The notes: generated by a model not told the origin, from the letters alone. A stretch of DNA of 64,000 nt from Fodinibius roseus (GCF_900129315.1 NZ_FQUS01000015.1:1-64000), one strand, 5' to 3'; shown: positions 23,662 to 32,764, numbered from the stretch's first letter. Made by a program: numbers and translations.

Positions 23662-24600
23662 ATGAGATATCTTATAGTAATACTTGCAGCCGGCCTGATG
23701 TCGGTCACCTTTACCATCGAGGCTGAAGCCCAGCTCTTTAACCGGCTGAAGGATAAGGCAAAAAAGGCAGCGGCGGAAAAAGCGGAAGAAAAGCTAAGCG
23801 AAAAAGTGGAAGAGGCGTCCCGGCAGGCGGTGGAGGATTCCTGGAACGCAGTTTTCGGGGACATGTCTGCAGATAGTGCCTCGGGGGGCATGAGCGTACC
23901 TTTTTCTATGGGCAGCAATGTGGATACAGAGGAGGCCTATCACTTTGACACCATTACGACGATGGAAATTGAAACCACCAGAGAAAATGGGGAGTCCGAT
24001 CCGCCCGTCATCATGGATATGCATTTCAATACCGAGGAAAGGTATACCGGCACTCGTTTTTCCGGGGAGGGGATGAAGCGGGAAGAGGGAAACCTGTTTA
24101 TTATCTATGATTTCAACAACTCGGCCATGCTGATGCTGATGGAGAATGAAAAGGACAAATTTTCTTTTGCCTACGACTGGAAGCAGGCCTCAGAGTATAC
24201 GGCAAACAGTGCCGAAGCCCGGCAAGCGGAGGACGTGGACTGGGATGAAGTCGACGAATGGCAGGGGTATACCAAAATCGGAACTAAAACCATTCAGGGC
24301 TATGAATGCGACGGTTACCGGTCGGAAAACAGCGATGGCGTCGTTGAAGTGTGGGTGAGCCGCGATGATACGTTTGGAATGCAGAACATGTTCAAGGCCA
24401 ATGCCAATGCCAAGCAGATGAGGGGCAAGATTCCGGAAGACTACCCATACGGCATGATGATGGAAATGACCTCCGAAGACCGGCAAAGCGGGGACAAGAC
24501 CGTTATGAAGGTAACCGATATCCAAAAAAATGCCCGGGTGACGTACGAAATGGCTGATTATCCTACCATGAGCCTCGGCGGGAAAAAGGCGGGGAAGTAG
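23662..24600 (+). CDS. DUF4412 secreted protein
   Basis: A 312-aa secreted protein from ATG at 23662: signal peptide MRYLIVILAAGLMSVTFTIE ending near AEA. A lysine- and alanine-rich coiled segment (about 29-60, LKDKAKKAAAEKAEEKLSEK) is followed by a DUF4412 beta-rich domain (about 95-300) with GTKTIQGYECDGYR and VWVSRD. The frame is open 75 codons further upstream, but that stretch runs through the palindromic element and lacks a signal, so the later ATG is chosen. Function unknown; probably periplasmic. The element lies 26 bases before the start. Confidence 0.8.
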   Translation: MRYLIVILAAGLMSVTFTIEAEAQLFNRLKDKAKKAAAEKAEEKLSEKVEEASRQAVEDSWNAVFGDMSADSASGGMSVPFSMGSNVDTEEAYHFDTITTMEIETTRENGESDPPVIMDMHFNTEERYTGTRFSGEGMKREEGNLFIIYDFNNSAMLMLMENEKDKFSFAYDWKQASEYTANSAEARQAEDVDWDEVDEWQGYTKIGTKTIQGYECDGYRSENSDGVVEVWVSRDDTFGMQNMFKANANAKQMRGKIPEDYPYGMMMEMTSEDRQSGDKTVMKVTDIQKNARVTYEMADYPTMSLGGKKAGK

Positions 24601-24870
24601 TATTGTAGCCCTGGGTTCGAGTCAGGGACCCGGAGGACTGTGTTATTTGTTTTATCTTGGCTATCTGTGTGATTAACATAGTTGGATTTATATTCCGACA
24701 TACCTTTTTATTATGTGGTCTATAATCAGACGGGAAGGTGGTGTGATGTCCCGAAAACAGGGAATGTTTTCGAAATCCGGGGAGCATGGGCAACGGGACC
24801 GCCGGCCGCTTATTTCCCCTGGTACGATCGCGGGACCGGCCCGGCTCAGGATAATATAAACCCAAATGGC

Positions 24871-25707
24871 ATGAAACTGTATAAAACCAGCGAAGGGATT
24901 ATTATTGAAAAGGAACGTGCACTTTATCTGCTGGAAGGCAGGGACTGGGATCGTTTTGTGAACGACGATGATCTCCGGGCGAAGATGACAGGGCTTACAG
25001 AGCGGATGGATCCGGTCCCGGATGCCGTCCGCCTGCTGGAAGACGGACTCCAGGCCCCGATTCAAAGCCAGGAAGTCTGGGCCAGCGGAGTGACCTACTA
25101 CAACAGCAAGCTGGCCCGAGAGGCTGAGTCGAGGGATGCCGGTGGCGGACAATTTTATGCCCGCGTGTATCAAGCCGAACGCCCGGAGCTGTTTTTCAAA
25201 GCCACGCGTCACCGTACGGTGGGATCGGGAGGCAAGGTAGCGATCCGGGAGGATTCCACCTGGGATGTACCTGAACCGGAACTCACGCTTGCAATCACTT
25301 CCTCGGGAAAAATTATCGGCTATACTATTGGCAATGATATGAGCTCCCGTAGTATTGAGGGGGATAATCCACTGTACCTGCCCCAGGCAAAATCATACGA
25401 CGGCTGCGCGGGTATCGGTCCCGGTATCTATGTGACCGACGAGCCGCTTTCGGGGGAGACGGTGATTCGTATGAACATTATCCGGTCGGGTAAAACAGTC
25501 TTTGAAGGAAGTGTTCCCCTTGATCAGATGAAACGTACCGTCGAGGAGCTTGTTTCCTGGCTTTACCGGGCGTGCAGTTTTCCGCACGGATGCCTGCTGA
25601 TGACGGGCACCGGCATCGTACCCCCGGCCGACTTTACCCTGCAGTCCGACGATGAGATTCAGATCACCATTGATCCCATCGGAACGCTGGTAAACAGCGT
25701 GGGGTGA
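24871..25707 (+). CDS. FAH-family protein, likely 2-keto-3-deoxy-pentonate dehydratase
   Basis: A 278-aa protein from ATG at 24871. The frame is open to 24682, but family alignment starts at MKLYKTSEGIIIEKE. It has the fumarylacetoacetate-hydrolase fold: SGVTYYNSKLAREAES (about 69-84), ELFFKATRHRTVGSGGKVAI, the metal-binding EPELTLAI, GYTIGNDMSSRSIEGDNPLY and KSYDGCAGIGP. The RSIEGDNPLYLPQAK variant is typical of the branch containing 2-keto-3-deoxy-D-xylonate/arabinonate dehydratases (XylX type). The KGSADH-type dehydrogenase at 27662 and the IlvD/Edd dehydratase at 62333 fit the same pathway. Substrate is inferred. Confidence 0.75.
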   Translation: MKLYKTSEGIIIEKERALYLLEGRDWDRFVNDDDLRAKMTGLTERMDPVPDAVRLLEDGLQAPIQSQEVWASGVTYYNSKLAREAESRDAGGGQFYARVYQAERPELFFKATRHRTVGSGGKVAIREDSTWDVPEPELTLAITSSGKIIGYTIGNDMSSRSIEGDNPLYLPQAKSYDGCAGIGPGIYVTDEPLSGETVIRMNIIRSGKTVFEGSVPLDQMKRTVEELVSWLYRACSFPHGCLLMTGTGIVPPADFTLQSDDEIQITIDPIGTLVNSVG

Positions 25708-25816
25708 TCGTCCACCCTTCAAACAGGAAGTGATGCATTCCACAACCATTCGGGCGGCGGACCAATCCATTTTGGATTGGTGAACAATACGTAAGGGGCG
25801 TCCTCTTTTTTTATAA

Positions 25817-25966
25817 TATCTTTGAAAAACCAGAAATTATGGTCAATATCAATCCCTGACCGAATTCCGGATCGTAGCGTAAATATAAGGCTAAGGCAGA
25901 GCGTGAGTGAAAATGTTGAAATTCGCTGGAATGCAGTAATTGCCTGAAAGAACGTTTTGAGAAGGG
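25817..25966 (+). repeat. Palindromic element, degenerate copy 5
   Basis: CTTTGAAAAACCAGAAATT at the left corresponds to TTTTTGAAAAACCAGGAATT in copy 2. GTGAGTGAAAATGTTGAAAT, GGAATGCAGTAATTG and AAGAACGTTTTGAGAAGG on the right follow the same order as in copy 2. It has diverged and lost exact terminal repeats. It lies about 140 bp upstream of the PHP-domain gene. Apart from this, 25708-26108 holds no gene. Confidence 0.6.
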
Positions 25967-26108
25967 CATCCGAAAAATGAAGACCGGAGAGCCATGGAAG
26001 AAATATGTCACTTGACGTTCTTTTTCATAAAAACCCTCTGAAAGTCCTTTTGACATTGCCATAACTTACAAAATGGCCCTAACTTAAAAAAATAGAACAA
26101 CAGATACC

Positions 26109-27542
26109 ATGAAACAGCCACTTGTTATTTTGATATCCTTTCTGATCGGCCTGGTGTTTTTGCTACAGGCAGAGATTGCTTGGGGACAAAGCGGTCATAG
26201 CCATAGTCATGACCACAGTCAAGATCAGGGCCACGCTGATAAAGGCCCCACCCACCTGCAGGTCGACTACAGCTTTCGGTCTGATGCGGGACAATATACG
26301 CCCCCTGAGCCGGATGAAGACGGCTATTACTGGTGGAAGGGCAACCTGCATACCCACACGCTCTGGAGCGATGGCGACCAGTTCCCGGAGGTGGCAACCC
26401 AATGGTATTATGAACACGGCTATCACTTTCTGGCGCTCTCCGATCACAACATCCTGCAGCGGGGAAAACGGTGGGTCCGGCCGGCCGGCGATGACTTCGT
26501 CCGGGGCGGCATGGAGGTCTATGAGCTGTACCGTGAGCGGTTCGGTGACGAGTGGGTGGAAACCCGCCGGGTGGATGGTGAGCTGGAAGTACGTCTCAAG
26601 CCCCTCAGCGAAGTTCGGGCCCTGTTCGAGCAATCCGGCCGGTTCCGGATGATTGATTCGGAAGAAATCACCGAACGCCGGCACGTAATCCACGTGAACG
26701 CGACCAACATCCGGGACCTTATTGAACCGCGGAGCGGGGAGACGGTCGAGGAGACGATCCGCCTGAATATGGATGCGGTGATGGAGCAGCGCAAAGAAAC
26801 GGGCCGGGACATGCTGCCCCATCTGAATCATCCCAACTTTGCCCGGGCGGTCACGGCGGAAGATATGGCCCCGGTCGAAAACCTGCGCCTCTTTGAGATT
26901 TATAACGGGCATCGCGGCGTCCTCAACTTTGGCAATGATGACGGGATCAAGGGATTGGATCGGGTCTGGGATATTGTGCTGACCAAACGGCTGGGAGAGC
27001 TCGGTCTCCCCCCGGTTTACGGGTTGGCGGTGGATGATGCCCATCACTATGAAGAAAGTGACTCCGAGACGGCGCGACCCGGCAGAGGCTGGGTCCGGGT
27101 CCGGTCGCGGTATCTCACGCCTGAACATATCGTACGCGCACTGGAAAACGGGGATTTTTATGCCAGCAGCGGGGTGGAGATGCAGGAGATCAATTCTGAC
27201 GGCAGCCGGTACACGGTAAAGGTCGATCCGGAAGAGGGCGTAGAATACAGGATCCGCTTTATCGGCACCCGCGAGGGATACGATCCGTCGAGTGAACCGT
27301 ATGTGGATGCGGAGGGCCGGGCGCGGGAAGACCGAACCCGGCAATACAGCGAAGATATTGGGATCGTACTGCAGGAGACAACAGGCAGCGAGGCAAGCTA
27401 TGAGTTCCAGGGAGACGAGCTGTATGTACGGGCCAAAGTGATCTCCTCGAGACCTAAAAAGAATTACTTTGTGGAGGGAGAACATGAGATGGCCTGGCTG
27501 CAGCCCCTGCTGCCCGGAGAGCACTATGGGATGGAAAACTAA
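26109..27542 (+). CDS. Secreted PHP-domain metal-dependent hydrolase (CehA-like)
   Basis: A 477-aa exported protein: signal peptide (about 1-26), a histidine-rich linker (GHSHSHDHSQDQGHADK, about 29-45), then a PHP domain with NLHTHTLWSDGD (79-90), LALSDHN (about 112-118), the glutamate region DSEEITERRHVIHVNA, HLNHPNF and GLAVDDAHHY. These are the metal ligands of the PHP superfamily. A C-terminal beta-rich portion (about 370-470) follows. It probably cleaves a phosphoester or similar bond outside the inner membrane. The histidine-rich head may gather metal. It lies between the two putative pentonate-pathway genes, but a role there is not shown. Confidence 0.8.
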   Translation: MKQPLVILISFLIGLVFLLQAEIAWGQSGHSHSHDHSQDQGHADKGPTHLQVDYSFRSDAGQYTPPEPDEDGYYWWKGNLHTHTLWSDGDQFPEVATQWYYEHGYHFLALSDHNILQRGKRWVRPAGDDFVRGGMEVYELYRERFGDEWVETRRVDGELEVRLKPLSEVRALFEQSGRFRMIDSEEITERRHVIHVNATNIRDLIEPRSGETVEETIRLNMDAVMEQRKETGRDMLPHLNHPNFARAVTAEDMAPVENLRLFEIYNGHRGVLNFGNDDGIKGLDRVWDIVLTKRLGELGLPPVYGLAVDDAHHYEESDSETARPGRGWVRVRSRYLTPEHIVRALENGDFYASSGVEMQEINSDGSRYTVKVDPEEGVEYRIRFIGTREGYDPSSEPYVDAEGRAREDRTRQYSEDIGIVLQETTGSEASYEFQGDELYVRAKVISSRPKKNYFVEGEHEMAWLQPLLPGEHYGMEN

Positions 27543-27661
27543 AGGAATTCAATTTCCCTGCACTCCTCTTCTCCGTGGATTGTCCCTGACACTTTCGGGG
27601 AGAGACCTGATAAATTATCAACCTGACAAACGCATTATTCTAATATAAACCGTTAGTATCT

Positions 27662-29236
27662 ATGGAAATTACAGGCAAACATCTTATCGGCAAGACGCTG
27701 TCATCGGAAGGAAACACAGATTTTCGAGCTGTAAACCCGGCGACGGGTGAAGAAATAGAGGGATCATTCAGTGATGCCACCGCCGGGGAAGTGGATGAGG
27801 CCATCCAGAAAGCCGAGTCCGCTTTCCGCAACTACCGGAAACGGCCCGGGAAAGAGCAAGCCACCTTTCTCGAAAAGATCGGCGAGGAGATCATGGCACT
27901 GGAGGATCTGCTGATCAGACGGTGCATGCGGGAGACCGGCTTGCCTGAAGGCCGGTTGGAGGGTGAGAGGAAACGAACCGTGAACCAGCTCAAGCTATTT
28001 GCTGAGCTGCTGAGGGACGGTTCCTGGGTTGATGCCCGGATCGACCGGGGAGCATCTGCAGCTAAACCGGATGTTCGCCGGATGCAGATGCCATTGGGAC
28101 CCGTGGGCATTTTCGGGGCCAGTAACTTTCCCCTGGCCTTTTCGGTGGCCGGCGGAGATACCGCTTCGGCCCTGGCGGCCGGATGTTCCGTGGTTATGAA
28201 AGCGCACCCGGCGCATCCGGGCACCTGCGAGCTGGTGGGCCGGGCCATTATGAAAGCCGCAAAGGATGCGGGCATGCCTGACGGGGTATTCTCGCTGATC
28301 CATGGCCGGTCTCATGAAACGGGTCAGGCGATCGTGCGCCATCCCCTCATCAAAGCCATCGGCTTCACCGGCTCGTTCAAGGGAGGCAAAGCGATATACG
28401 ATACGGCCGTTCGCAGGGATGAGCCCATCCCGGTATTTGCCGAAATGGGCAGTACCAATCCCGTCTTCCTGCTGCCGGGTGCGCTGAAAGAAAGGGGGGG
28501 TGAGGTAGCAGAGGGACTGACCAATTCGGTCAATCTCGGAGTAGGCCAGTTTTGTACCAAGCCGGGGTTGGTCGCCTATGAGGATTCCGATGACGCCAGA
28601 GCGTTTCAGCAACGGGTGGCGGAACAGTTCCAAACCTCGGAGGTGGGTACGATGCTCACGCCCGGTATTCACTCGGCTTATCAGGAGGGACTGGAGCAGC
28701 TACTCCGGCAGGATGGCGTGCAGCTCGTAACGACCGGAAAAGAAGGAACCTCGCATACCGCCGGACAGCCTTACCTGCTGCAGGTGGATGCCCAACAATT
28801 TCTGGCCAGCGACGTGCTCGAAGAAGAGGTTTTTGGTCCCTCTACCCTGACGATTACCGCCGGTGGCAAACAGGACCTTATCGAGATAGCGGAGAGCCTG
28901 GAGGGACACCTTACTGCTACCTTGCATGGGACGGAAGAGGATCTGAAAGCGTATGAGGATCTGGTGGCGGTACTGGAACGAAAGGTGGGCCGGCTGATTT
29001 TTAACGGATACCCCACGGGCGTGGAAGTAGGTCACGCCATGATGCATGGGGGCCCCTTCCCGGCTACCACGGATGTGCGAACGACCTCTGTGGGAACGGC
29101 CGCCATCCGCCGATTTTCCAGGCCGATCTGTTACCAGGATTTTTCGCAGGAGACCCTGCCTGCGGCGTTGAAGGACCACAATCCTCTGGATATCTGGCGG
29201 CTGGTCGACGGAGATTTTACGCGGGGGGCTGTTTGA
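27662..29236 (+). CDS. 2,5-dioxovalerate (alpha-ketoglutarate semialdehyde) dehydrogenase
   Basis: A 524-aa aldehyde dehydrogenase with the catalytic set N155 (GASNFP), K180, E261 (FAEMGS) and C298 (GQFCTKPG). The segments GPVGIFGASNFPLAFSVAGG, DTASALAAGCSVVMKAHPAH and EMGSTNPVFLLPGAL are hallmarks of the NADP-preferring type III KGSADH group, which oxidises 2,5-dioxopentanoate to 2-oxoglutarate. This is the last step of oxidative pentose, hexarate or hydroxyproline degradation. The neighbouring FAH-family enzyme would supply the substrate. A 120-bp leader separates it from the PHP gene. Confidence 0.88.
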   Translation: MEITGKHLIGKTLSSEGNTDFRAVNPATGEEIEGSFSDATAGEVDEAIQKAESAFRNYRKRPGKEQATFLEKIGEEIMALEDLLIRRCMRETGLPEGRLEGERKRTVNQLKLFAELLRDGSWVDARIDRGASAAKPDVRRMQMPLGPVGIFGASNFPLAFSVAGGDTASALAAGCSVVMKAHPAHPGTCELVGRAIMKAAKDAGMPDGVFSLIHGRSHETGQAIVRHPLIKAIGFTGSFKGGKAIYDTAVRRDEPIPVFAEMGSTNPVFLLPGALKERGGEVAEGLTNSVNLGVGQFCTKPGLVAYEDSDDARAFQQRVAEQFQTSEVGTMLTPGIHSAYQEGLEQLLRQDGVQLVTTGKEGTSHTAGQPYLLQVDAQQFLASDVLEEEVFGPSTLTITAGGKQDLIEIAESLEGHLTATLHGTEEDLKAYEDLVAVLERKVGRLIFNGYPTGVEVGHAMMHGGPFPATTDVRTTSVGTAAIRRFSRPICYQDFSQETLPAALKDHNPLDIWRLVDGDFTRGAV

Positions 29237-29529
29237 TCGAGAGTCTGGGTCCTTATATCCAATTATAAAAAGTATACCTGAGTAACAAAGGAATTCAACG
29301 TCCGTCCATTTCATCAGGGAGTTCCGCAGGCCGTATGGACTGTCCTCTCCCCTCAAAAGCAGTAAGTCCCCCTCCCCAGCTCTAACTTTCAGGGCTGCGA
29401 AAATAGATTGCGGTCTTCTCCATCTCCTCTTACCGATGGCTCAAAAGTGGGGAGTCTCGAATTCGGGACAAGCCGGTAAAACATGTCCGTTTTTAACAAT
29501 ACATCAGAGTCCCCAAAAAAAATATTTGC
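29237..29529. other. Gap without a recognised gene
   Basis: Nothing coding was recognised between the dehydrogenase stop and the ArsR operator. The sequence has no long open frame with a credible start and no strong terminator hairpin. Confidence 0.5.
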
Positions 29530-29571
29530 GTAACTGATCAGTTACATGTAAATTAGTAACCATGCGGTTAC
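29530..29571. promoter_or_regulatory. Twin palindromic operators for the ArsR repressor
   Basis: GTAACTGATCAGTTAC (29530-29545) is a perfect 16-bp palindrome. GTAACCATGCGGTTAC (29556-29571) is a second with the same GTAAC/GTTAC ends and an asymmetric centre. The two lie 26 bp apart start to start, about 2.5 turns, and 23 bases before the ArsR start, the usual place for an autoregulated ArsR promoter. Confidence 0.75.
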
Positions 29572-29593
29572 GTAAATATTAACTTGATTCCTG

Positions 29594-29920
29594 ATGTATA
29601 TGCAACGAGATGTGTTCCAGGCCATTGCCGATCCGACGCGGCGGGAGATTATTGATCTGCTGGCGGGTCAGTCGCTTCCGGTTAAAGATGTAGCCAGCAA
29701 CTTTGAAATGTCGCGGCCGGCCGTTTCCAAGCATCTGAAGATCCTGGATGAGTGTGGATTGGTTGTAATCCGTAAAAAAGGCCGTAAACGGTTGTATCGG
29801 TCCGATCCCCGGAAGCTGCAGGAGGTAGCGGAGTGGACGGCCCGTTACCGGAGATTCTGGTCTCAGAAACTGGATGCGCTGGAAGCTGCATTGGCCGAGG
29901 AGGACAACCAAAATGAATAA
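29594..29920 (+). CDS. ArsR-family repressor (ArsR/SRPBCC pair)
   Basis: A 108-aa winged-helix protein. FQAIADPTRREIIDLLAGQS, then KDVASNFEMSRPAVSKHLKI (helix-turn-helix) and VIRKKGRKRLYRSDP (wing). It has no cysteine pair for arsenic or metal binding. It belongs to the small ArsR group always paired with an SRPBCC/AHSA1 gene, here 20 bases downstream. It should bind the two palindromes at 29530-29571 and repress the unit. ATG at 29600 is an alternative start. Confidence 0.9.
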   Translation: MYMQRDVFQAIADPTRREIIDLLAGQSLPVKDVASNFEMSRPAVSKHLKILDECGLVVIRKKGRKRLYRSDPRKLQEVAEWTARYRRFWSQKLDALEAALAEEDNQNE

Positions 29921-29940
29921 TCAATAAAACAAACAGATTG

Positions 29941-30420
29941 ATGAATATACAAAATCACCCAGTCGTAGAAGTTCAAATGCTTATCCGAAAGCCCGTTGAA
30001 GAGGTCTTTGAAGCGATGGTCAATCCGGATATCACTTCAAAATTTTGGTTCACCAATAGTAGTGGCCGGGTTGAACCGGGAAAAACCCTGGAGTGGGAAT
30101 GGGGACAGTTCGGTGTAAAAGACACCGTAAATATCAAGGAGCTGAAAGCCAACGAATACATCTCCCTTGAATGGGAACTCGGGGAGTTGAAAACGCTTGT
30201 GGAAATGTCCTTCGAACCTCATTCCGATACATCTACCCTTTTCAAAGTAACCGAAAGCGGATTTTGGGACTCCGTTCCCGCCGAAGATGAAAAACTTGAA
30301 GAAAAGATCAACCTGATGCTCGGTCAGAATGGCGGTTGGAACTTAGTGCTCAGTAATATGAAGGCATGGCTGGAGCATAAGATCAAACTAAATTTAATAA
30401 GTGATCACAAACCGGAATAA
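29941..30420 (+). CDS. SRPBCC/AHSA1-family protein
   Basis: A 159-aa START-like protein of the AHSA1 branch: VEVQMLIRKPVEEVFEAMVN at the N-terminus, then FWFTNSSGRVEPGKTLEWEW and a C-terminal helix (MLGQNGGWNLVLSNMKAWLE). It probably binds a small hydrophobic ligand. Paired with the ArsR gene, it is part of the repressed unit. ATG at 29941 is preferred to TTG at 29938. Ligand unknown. Confidence 0.87.
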   Translation: MNIQNHPVVEVQMLIRKPVEEVFEAMVNPDITSKFWFTNSSGRVEPGKTLEWEWGQFGVKDTVNIKELKANEYISLEWELGELKTLVEMSFEPHSDTSTLFKVTESGFWDSVPAEDEKLEEKINLMLGQNGGWNLVLSNMKAWLEHKIKLNLISDHKPE

Positions 30421-30567
30421 AAAACGATAGGTAACGAGGAAAAGATCTTGCTTACAGAGAACCTGATGAAGATAAAAACCTGATGGAAGCTGCCTGGACT
30501 GAAGGATAAAGAGATCCGACCATTTTCAGGATATATAACATTCAACAACCACGACAATGACGCTATT

Positions 30568-31119
30568 ATGAAGCGTAACGTACTGATTTTCGGATTAATT
30601 ATCGGAGCCATTCTTGTAATGCATATCATGTATATGGTGCAGCTGATTTACAACAGGCCGGATTTTCAGAGCAATGATGTCTTAGGATATATTTTCTTAT
30701 TTGGCGTGTTTTCCCTGGTCTTTTTCGGGATCAGGAATTACAGGAATAAGGAATTGAACGGTTTTATATCCCTTGGAAAAGCATTTAAAACCGGGGCTTT
30801 GATTGCCTTGCTTGCGTCCACTATTTATGTGGCTTTCTGGTTGTTCTACTATTACTTGTATGTGCCCGATTTCCTGGATAAATACATTGAACACGTAATG
30901 CTTGAAGCCACCCGGCAGGGGGCCACGGAAGCTGAACTGGCCGCCAAATCTGAGCAAATGGACCAATTCAGTGCAATGTATCAAGGCCCGTTCATGGTTG
31001 GGTTGATTACTTACATGGAAGTACTGCCCATTGGACTGGCTGTGGCTTTTGTGAGTTCACTGATTCTGAAGAAAAAGCCTGAGAGAATAGATAAGACTGA
31101 ACAAGCTATTAATAGATAG
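30568..31119 (+). CDS. DUF4199 membrane protein
   Basis: A 183-aa protein with four hydrophobic helices: about 5-25, 40-58, 75-100 (ALIALLASTIYVAFWLFYYY) and 142-165. The FFGIRNYRNKELNGFISLGKAFKTG loop between TM2 and TM3 is the DUF4199 signature. Members are common in Bacteroidota with no known function. Located 147 bases after the SRPBCC gene and followed 23 bases later by the SnoaL-like gene. Confidence 0.8.
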   Translation: MKRNVLIFGLIIGAILVMHIMYMVQLIYNRPDFQSNDVLGYIFLFGVFSLVFFGIRNYRNKELNGFISLGKAFKTGALIALLASTIYVAFWLFYYYLYVPDFLDKYIEHVMLEATRQGATEAELAAKSEQMDQFSAMYQGPFMVGLITYMEVLPIGLAVAFVSSLILKKKPERIDKTEQAINR

Positions 31120-31142
31120 TTAAAAAAATAATTCTACACAAG

Positions 31143-31595
31143 ATGGACACCCAACCCATAAGAAAGCTATATAAAGAGCTCCTTGACTCCTGGAACGAGC
31201 AAGACGCGGCAAAATATGGTTCCTGTTTTACTGATAGCGGCTGTGTTATTGGTTTTGACGGCAGTCAAATGAACAACAGGAATGAAATTGAAACCGAAAT
31301 CGGGAGGATTTTTGCTGACCACCAAACCGCGGACTATGTCAGCAAAATACAGGAAGTGAAATGCTTAAGTCGGGATACTGCCCTGCTGCGAGGCATCGCC
31401 GGAATGATTCCGCCGGGTGCAACTGACATCAATCCGGATGCAAACGCCATCCAATCTCTTATTGCTTCAAGGAATAGTGATACCGGACAGTGGCACATTG
31501 TACTTTTCCAAAATACGCCCGCTCAATTTCACGGGCGCCCCGAATTGGCAGAGGCGTTAACCCAGGAATTGCAGGAAATGGTTTCAAATAAATAA
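31143..31595 (+). CDS. SgcJ/EcaC-type SnoaL-like (NTF2-fold) protein
   Basis: A 150-aa NTF2-fold protein (DUF4440/SgcJ-EcaC group): [20 protein letters not shown] at the start (the W-N-x-x-D-A pattern), [20 protein letters not shown], and a C-terminal [18 protein letters not shown] strand. These small proteins are hypothetical hydrolases or isomerases with unassigned substrate. It sits in a run of small same-strand genes from 30568 to 32764 that look like a stress or detoxification set. Confidence 0.8.
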   Translation: MDTQPIRKLYKELLDSWNEQDAAKYGSCFTDSGCVIGFDGSQMNNRNEIETEIGRIFADHQTADYVSKIQEVKCLSRDTALLRGIAGMIPPGATDINPDANAIQSLIASRNSDTGQWHIVLFQNTPAQFHGRPELAEALTQELQEMVSNK

Positions 31596-31638
31596 CAATT
31601 ATGAAAATAGAACAGAAGGGAAATTTAATTCACAAGCC

Positions 31639-32004
31639 ATGAATTCAGAAGAGAAAAAGCATCGTATCTATACCACGAGCTTTGCAAGTGTGTATCCCCA
31701 TTATGTCGCTAAGGCTGAGAAAAAGGGGCGGACGAAAGCCGAAGTGGATGAAATTATTCGTTGGTTGACGGGATATAGCCAGAAGGAGTTAGAAGCCCAA
31801 CTGGAAAAAAACACAGATTTTGAGACTTTCTTCGCGAACGCACCCCAGCTGAATCCTTCACGAGCTTTAATTAAAGGCGTGGTTTGTGGTGTCCGGGTGG
31901 AAGAGATCAAAGAACCAACCATGCAGGAAATTCGCTATCTGGATAAGCTGATCGACGAGTTAGCAAGGGGAAAAGCGATGGGTAAGATTTTGCGAAAACA
32001 ATGA
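31639..32004 (+). CDS. DUF2200 protein
   Basis: A 121-aa protein with the DUF2200 layout: [20 protein letters not shown], then [20 protein letters not shown] and [20 protein letters not shown], ending in a basic helix. Strongly conserved across bacteria, function unknown. The start at 31639 fits the family N-terminus. It follows the SnoaL-like gene by 43 bases. Confidence 0.88.
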   Translation: MNSEEKKHRIYTTSFASVYPHYVAKAEKKGRTKAEVDEIIRWLTGYSQKELEAQLEKNTDFETFFANAPQLNPSRALIKGVVCGVRVEEIKEPTMQEIRYLDKLIDELARGKAMGKILRKQ

Positions 32005-32029
32005 ATATTCAGGCAGGGAATAAGGCTGG

Positions 32030-32119
32030 ACTTATCTTGGAAAATTCAAGTTCGGCTGGGTGAACGACCGGTTTGGGGTTTCCTGGCAGTTGAATTTCGG
32101 GCCGTTGACCTTTGAGTAG
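32030..32119 (+). pseudogene. Scrap of a PhnB-like VOC protein
   Basis: A short open stretch reads TYLGKFKFGWVNDRFGVSWQ then LNFGPLTFE and TAG. GWVNDRFGVSWQ matches the conserved C-terminal motif of PhnB-like (3-demethylubiquinone methyltransferase-like) VOC proteins. No start or N-terminal domain precedes it; an in-frame stop lies at 32021. It is probably the last piece of a lost gene. Confidence 0.5.
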
Positions 32120-32221
32120 CCAATACAGGACAGGCAGTGGGAACCAATCAGACAAGCCCCGTTTAACGGTCTATAAAGCACCTTTGTACAGAACGCAATA
32201 GTAAAATGAAAAAGAAAACCA

Positions 32222-32764
32222 ATGAGTAATTACGGCACTTTTACTGATCCGGGGACGATCCGTTTCGAGCGCCTGCTGCCCGGGCCGATCGAGCGGGTGT
32301 GGGCGTATCTGACGGAATCCGATAAGAAAGCAAAATGGCTGGCCGCCGGCGAGGTGGAACCCCGCGTGGGCGGGAAGGTGGAGCTGCGTTTCCGGCACGA
32401 CACGCTTACTCCCCACGATGAACAGCCACCGGATAAATACAAACAGATGAAAGACGGCACCGGTTTTACCGGCCGTGTTACCCGGTACGATCCCCCCCGT
32501 TTGCTCAGTTACACCTGGGGAGAGGGAACGGGCGATGAGTCGGAGGTTACCTTTAAACTAACCCCCGAGGGAGAAAAAGTCCGGCTGATTTTAACGCATC
32601 GACGACTGGGTGACGACCCCGACATCCTCGCCAGCGTGGCCAGCGGATGGCATACGCACCTGGGTATCCTGTCCGATCGCCTTAGTAATCGAGTGCCCAA
32701 AGGATTCTGGTTGGTGCACACTGAGATGGAGAAGGAGTATATCAAAAGAATACCTGAATCCTGA
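32222..32764 (+). CDS. SRPBCC/AHSA1-family protein
   Basis: A 180-aa START-like protein: IRFERLLPGPIERVWAYLTE, then KKAKWLAAGEVEPRVGGKVE, a long beta region and the C-terminal HLGILSDRLSNRVPKGFWLV helix. It is typical of the AHSA1 group (hydrophobic-ligand pocket). It differs clearly from the SRPBCC protein at 29941. No regulator is adjacent. The 200 bases after it hold a startless open stretch (ends GLNEVPEMN) of no recognisable family. Confidence 0.85.
   Translation: MSNYGTFTDPGTIRFERLLPGPIERVWAYLTESDKKAKWLAAGEVEPRVGGKVELRFRHDTLTPHDEQPPDKYKQMKDGTGFTGRVTRYDPPRLLSYTWGEGTGDESEVTFKLTPEGEKVRLILTHRRLGDDPDILASVASGWHTHLGILSDRLSNRVPKGFWLVHTEMEKEYIKRIPES

Noticed and set aside
24604-24632. CCCTGGGTTCGAGTCAGGG after the DUF4412 gene looks like a tRNA T-arm.
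   Set aside because: No acceptor stem, D-arm or anticodon arm can be built around it and the stem/loop sizes do not fit a tRNA. It is probably a chance hairpin or weak terminator.
26163-27524. A 453-codon open frame on the minus strand across the PHP-domain gene.
   Set aside because: The plus strand encodes a clear PHP enzyme with all metal motifs. The reverse frame is a GC-rich shadow without family resemblance.
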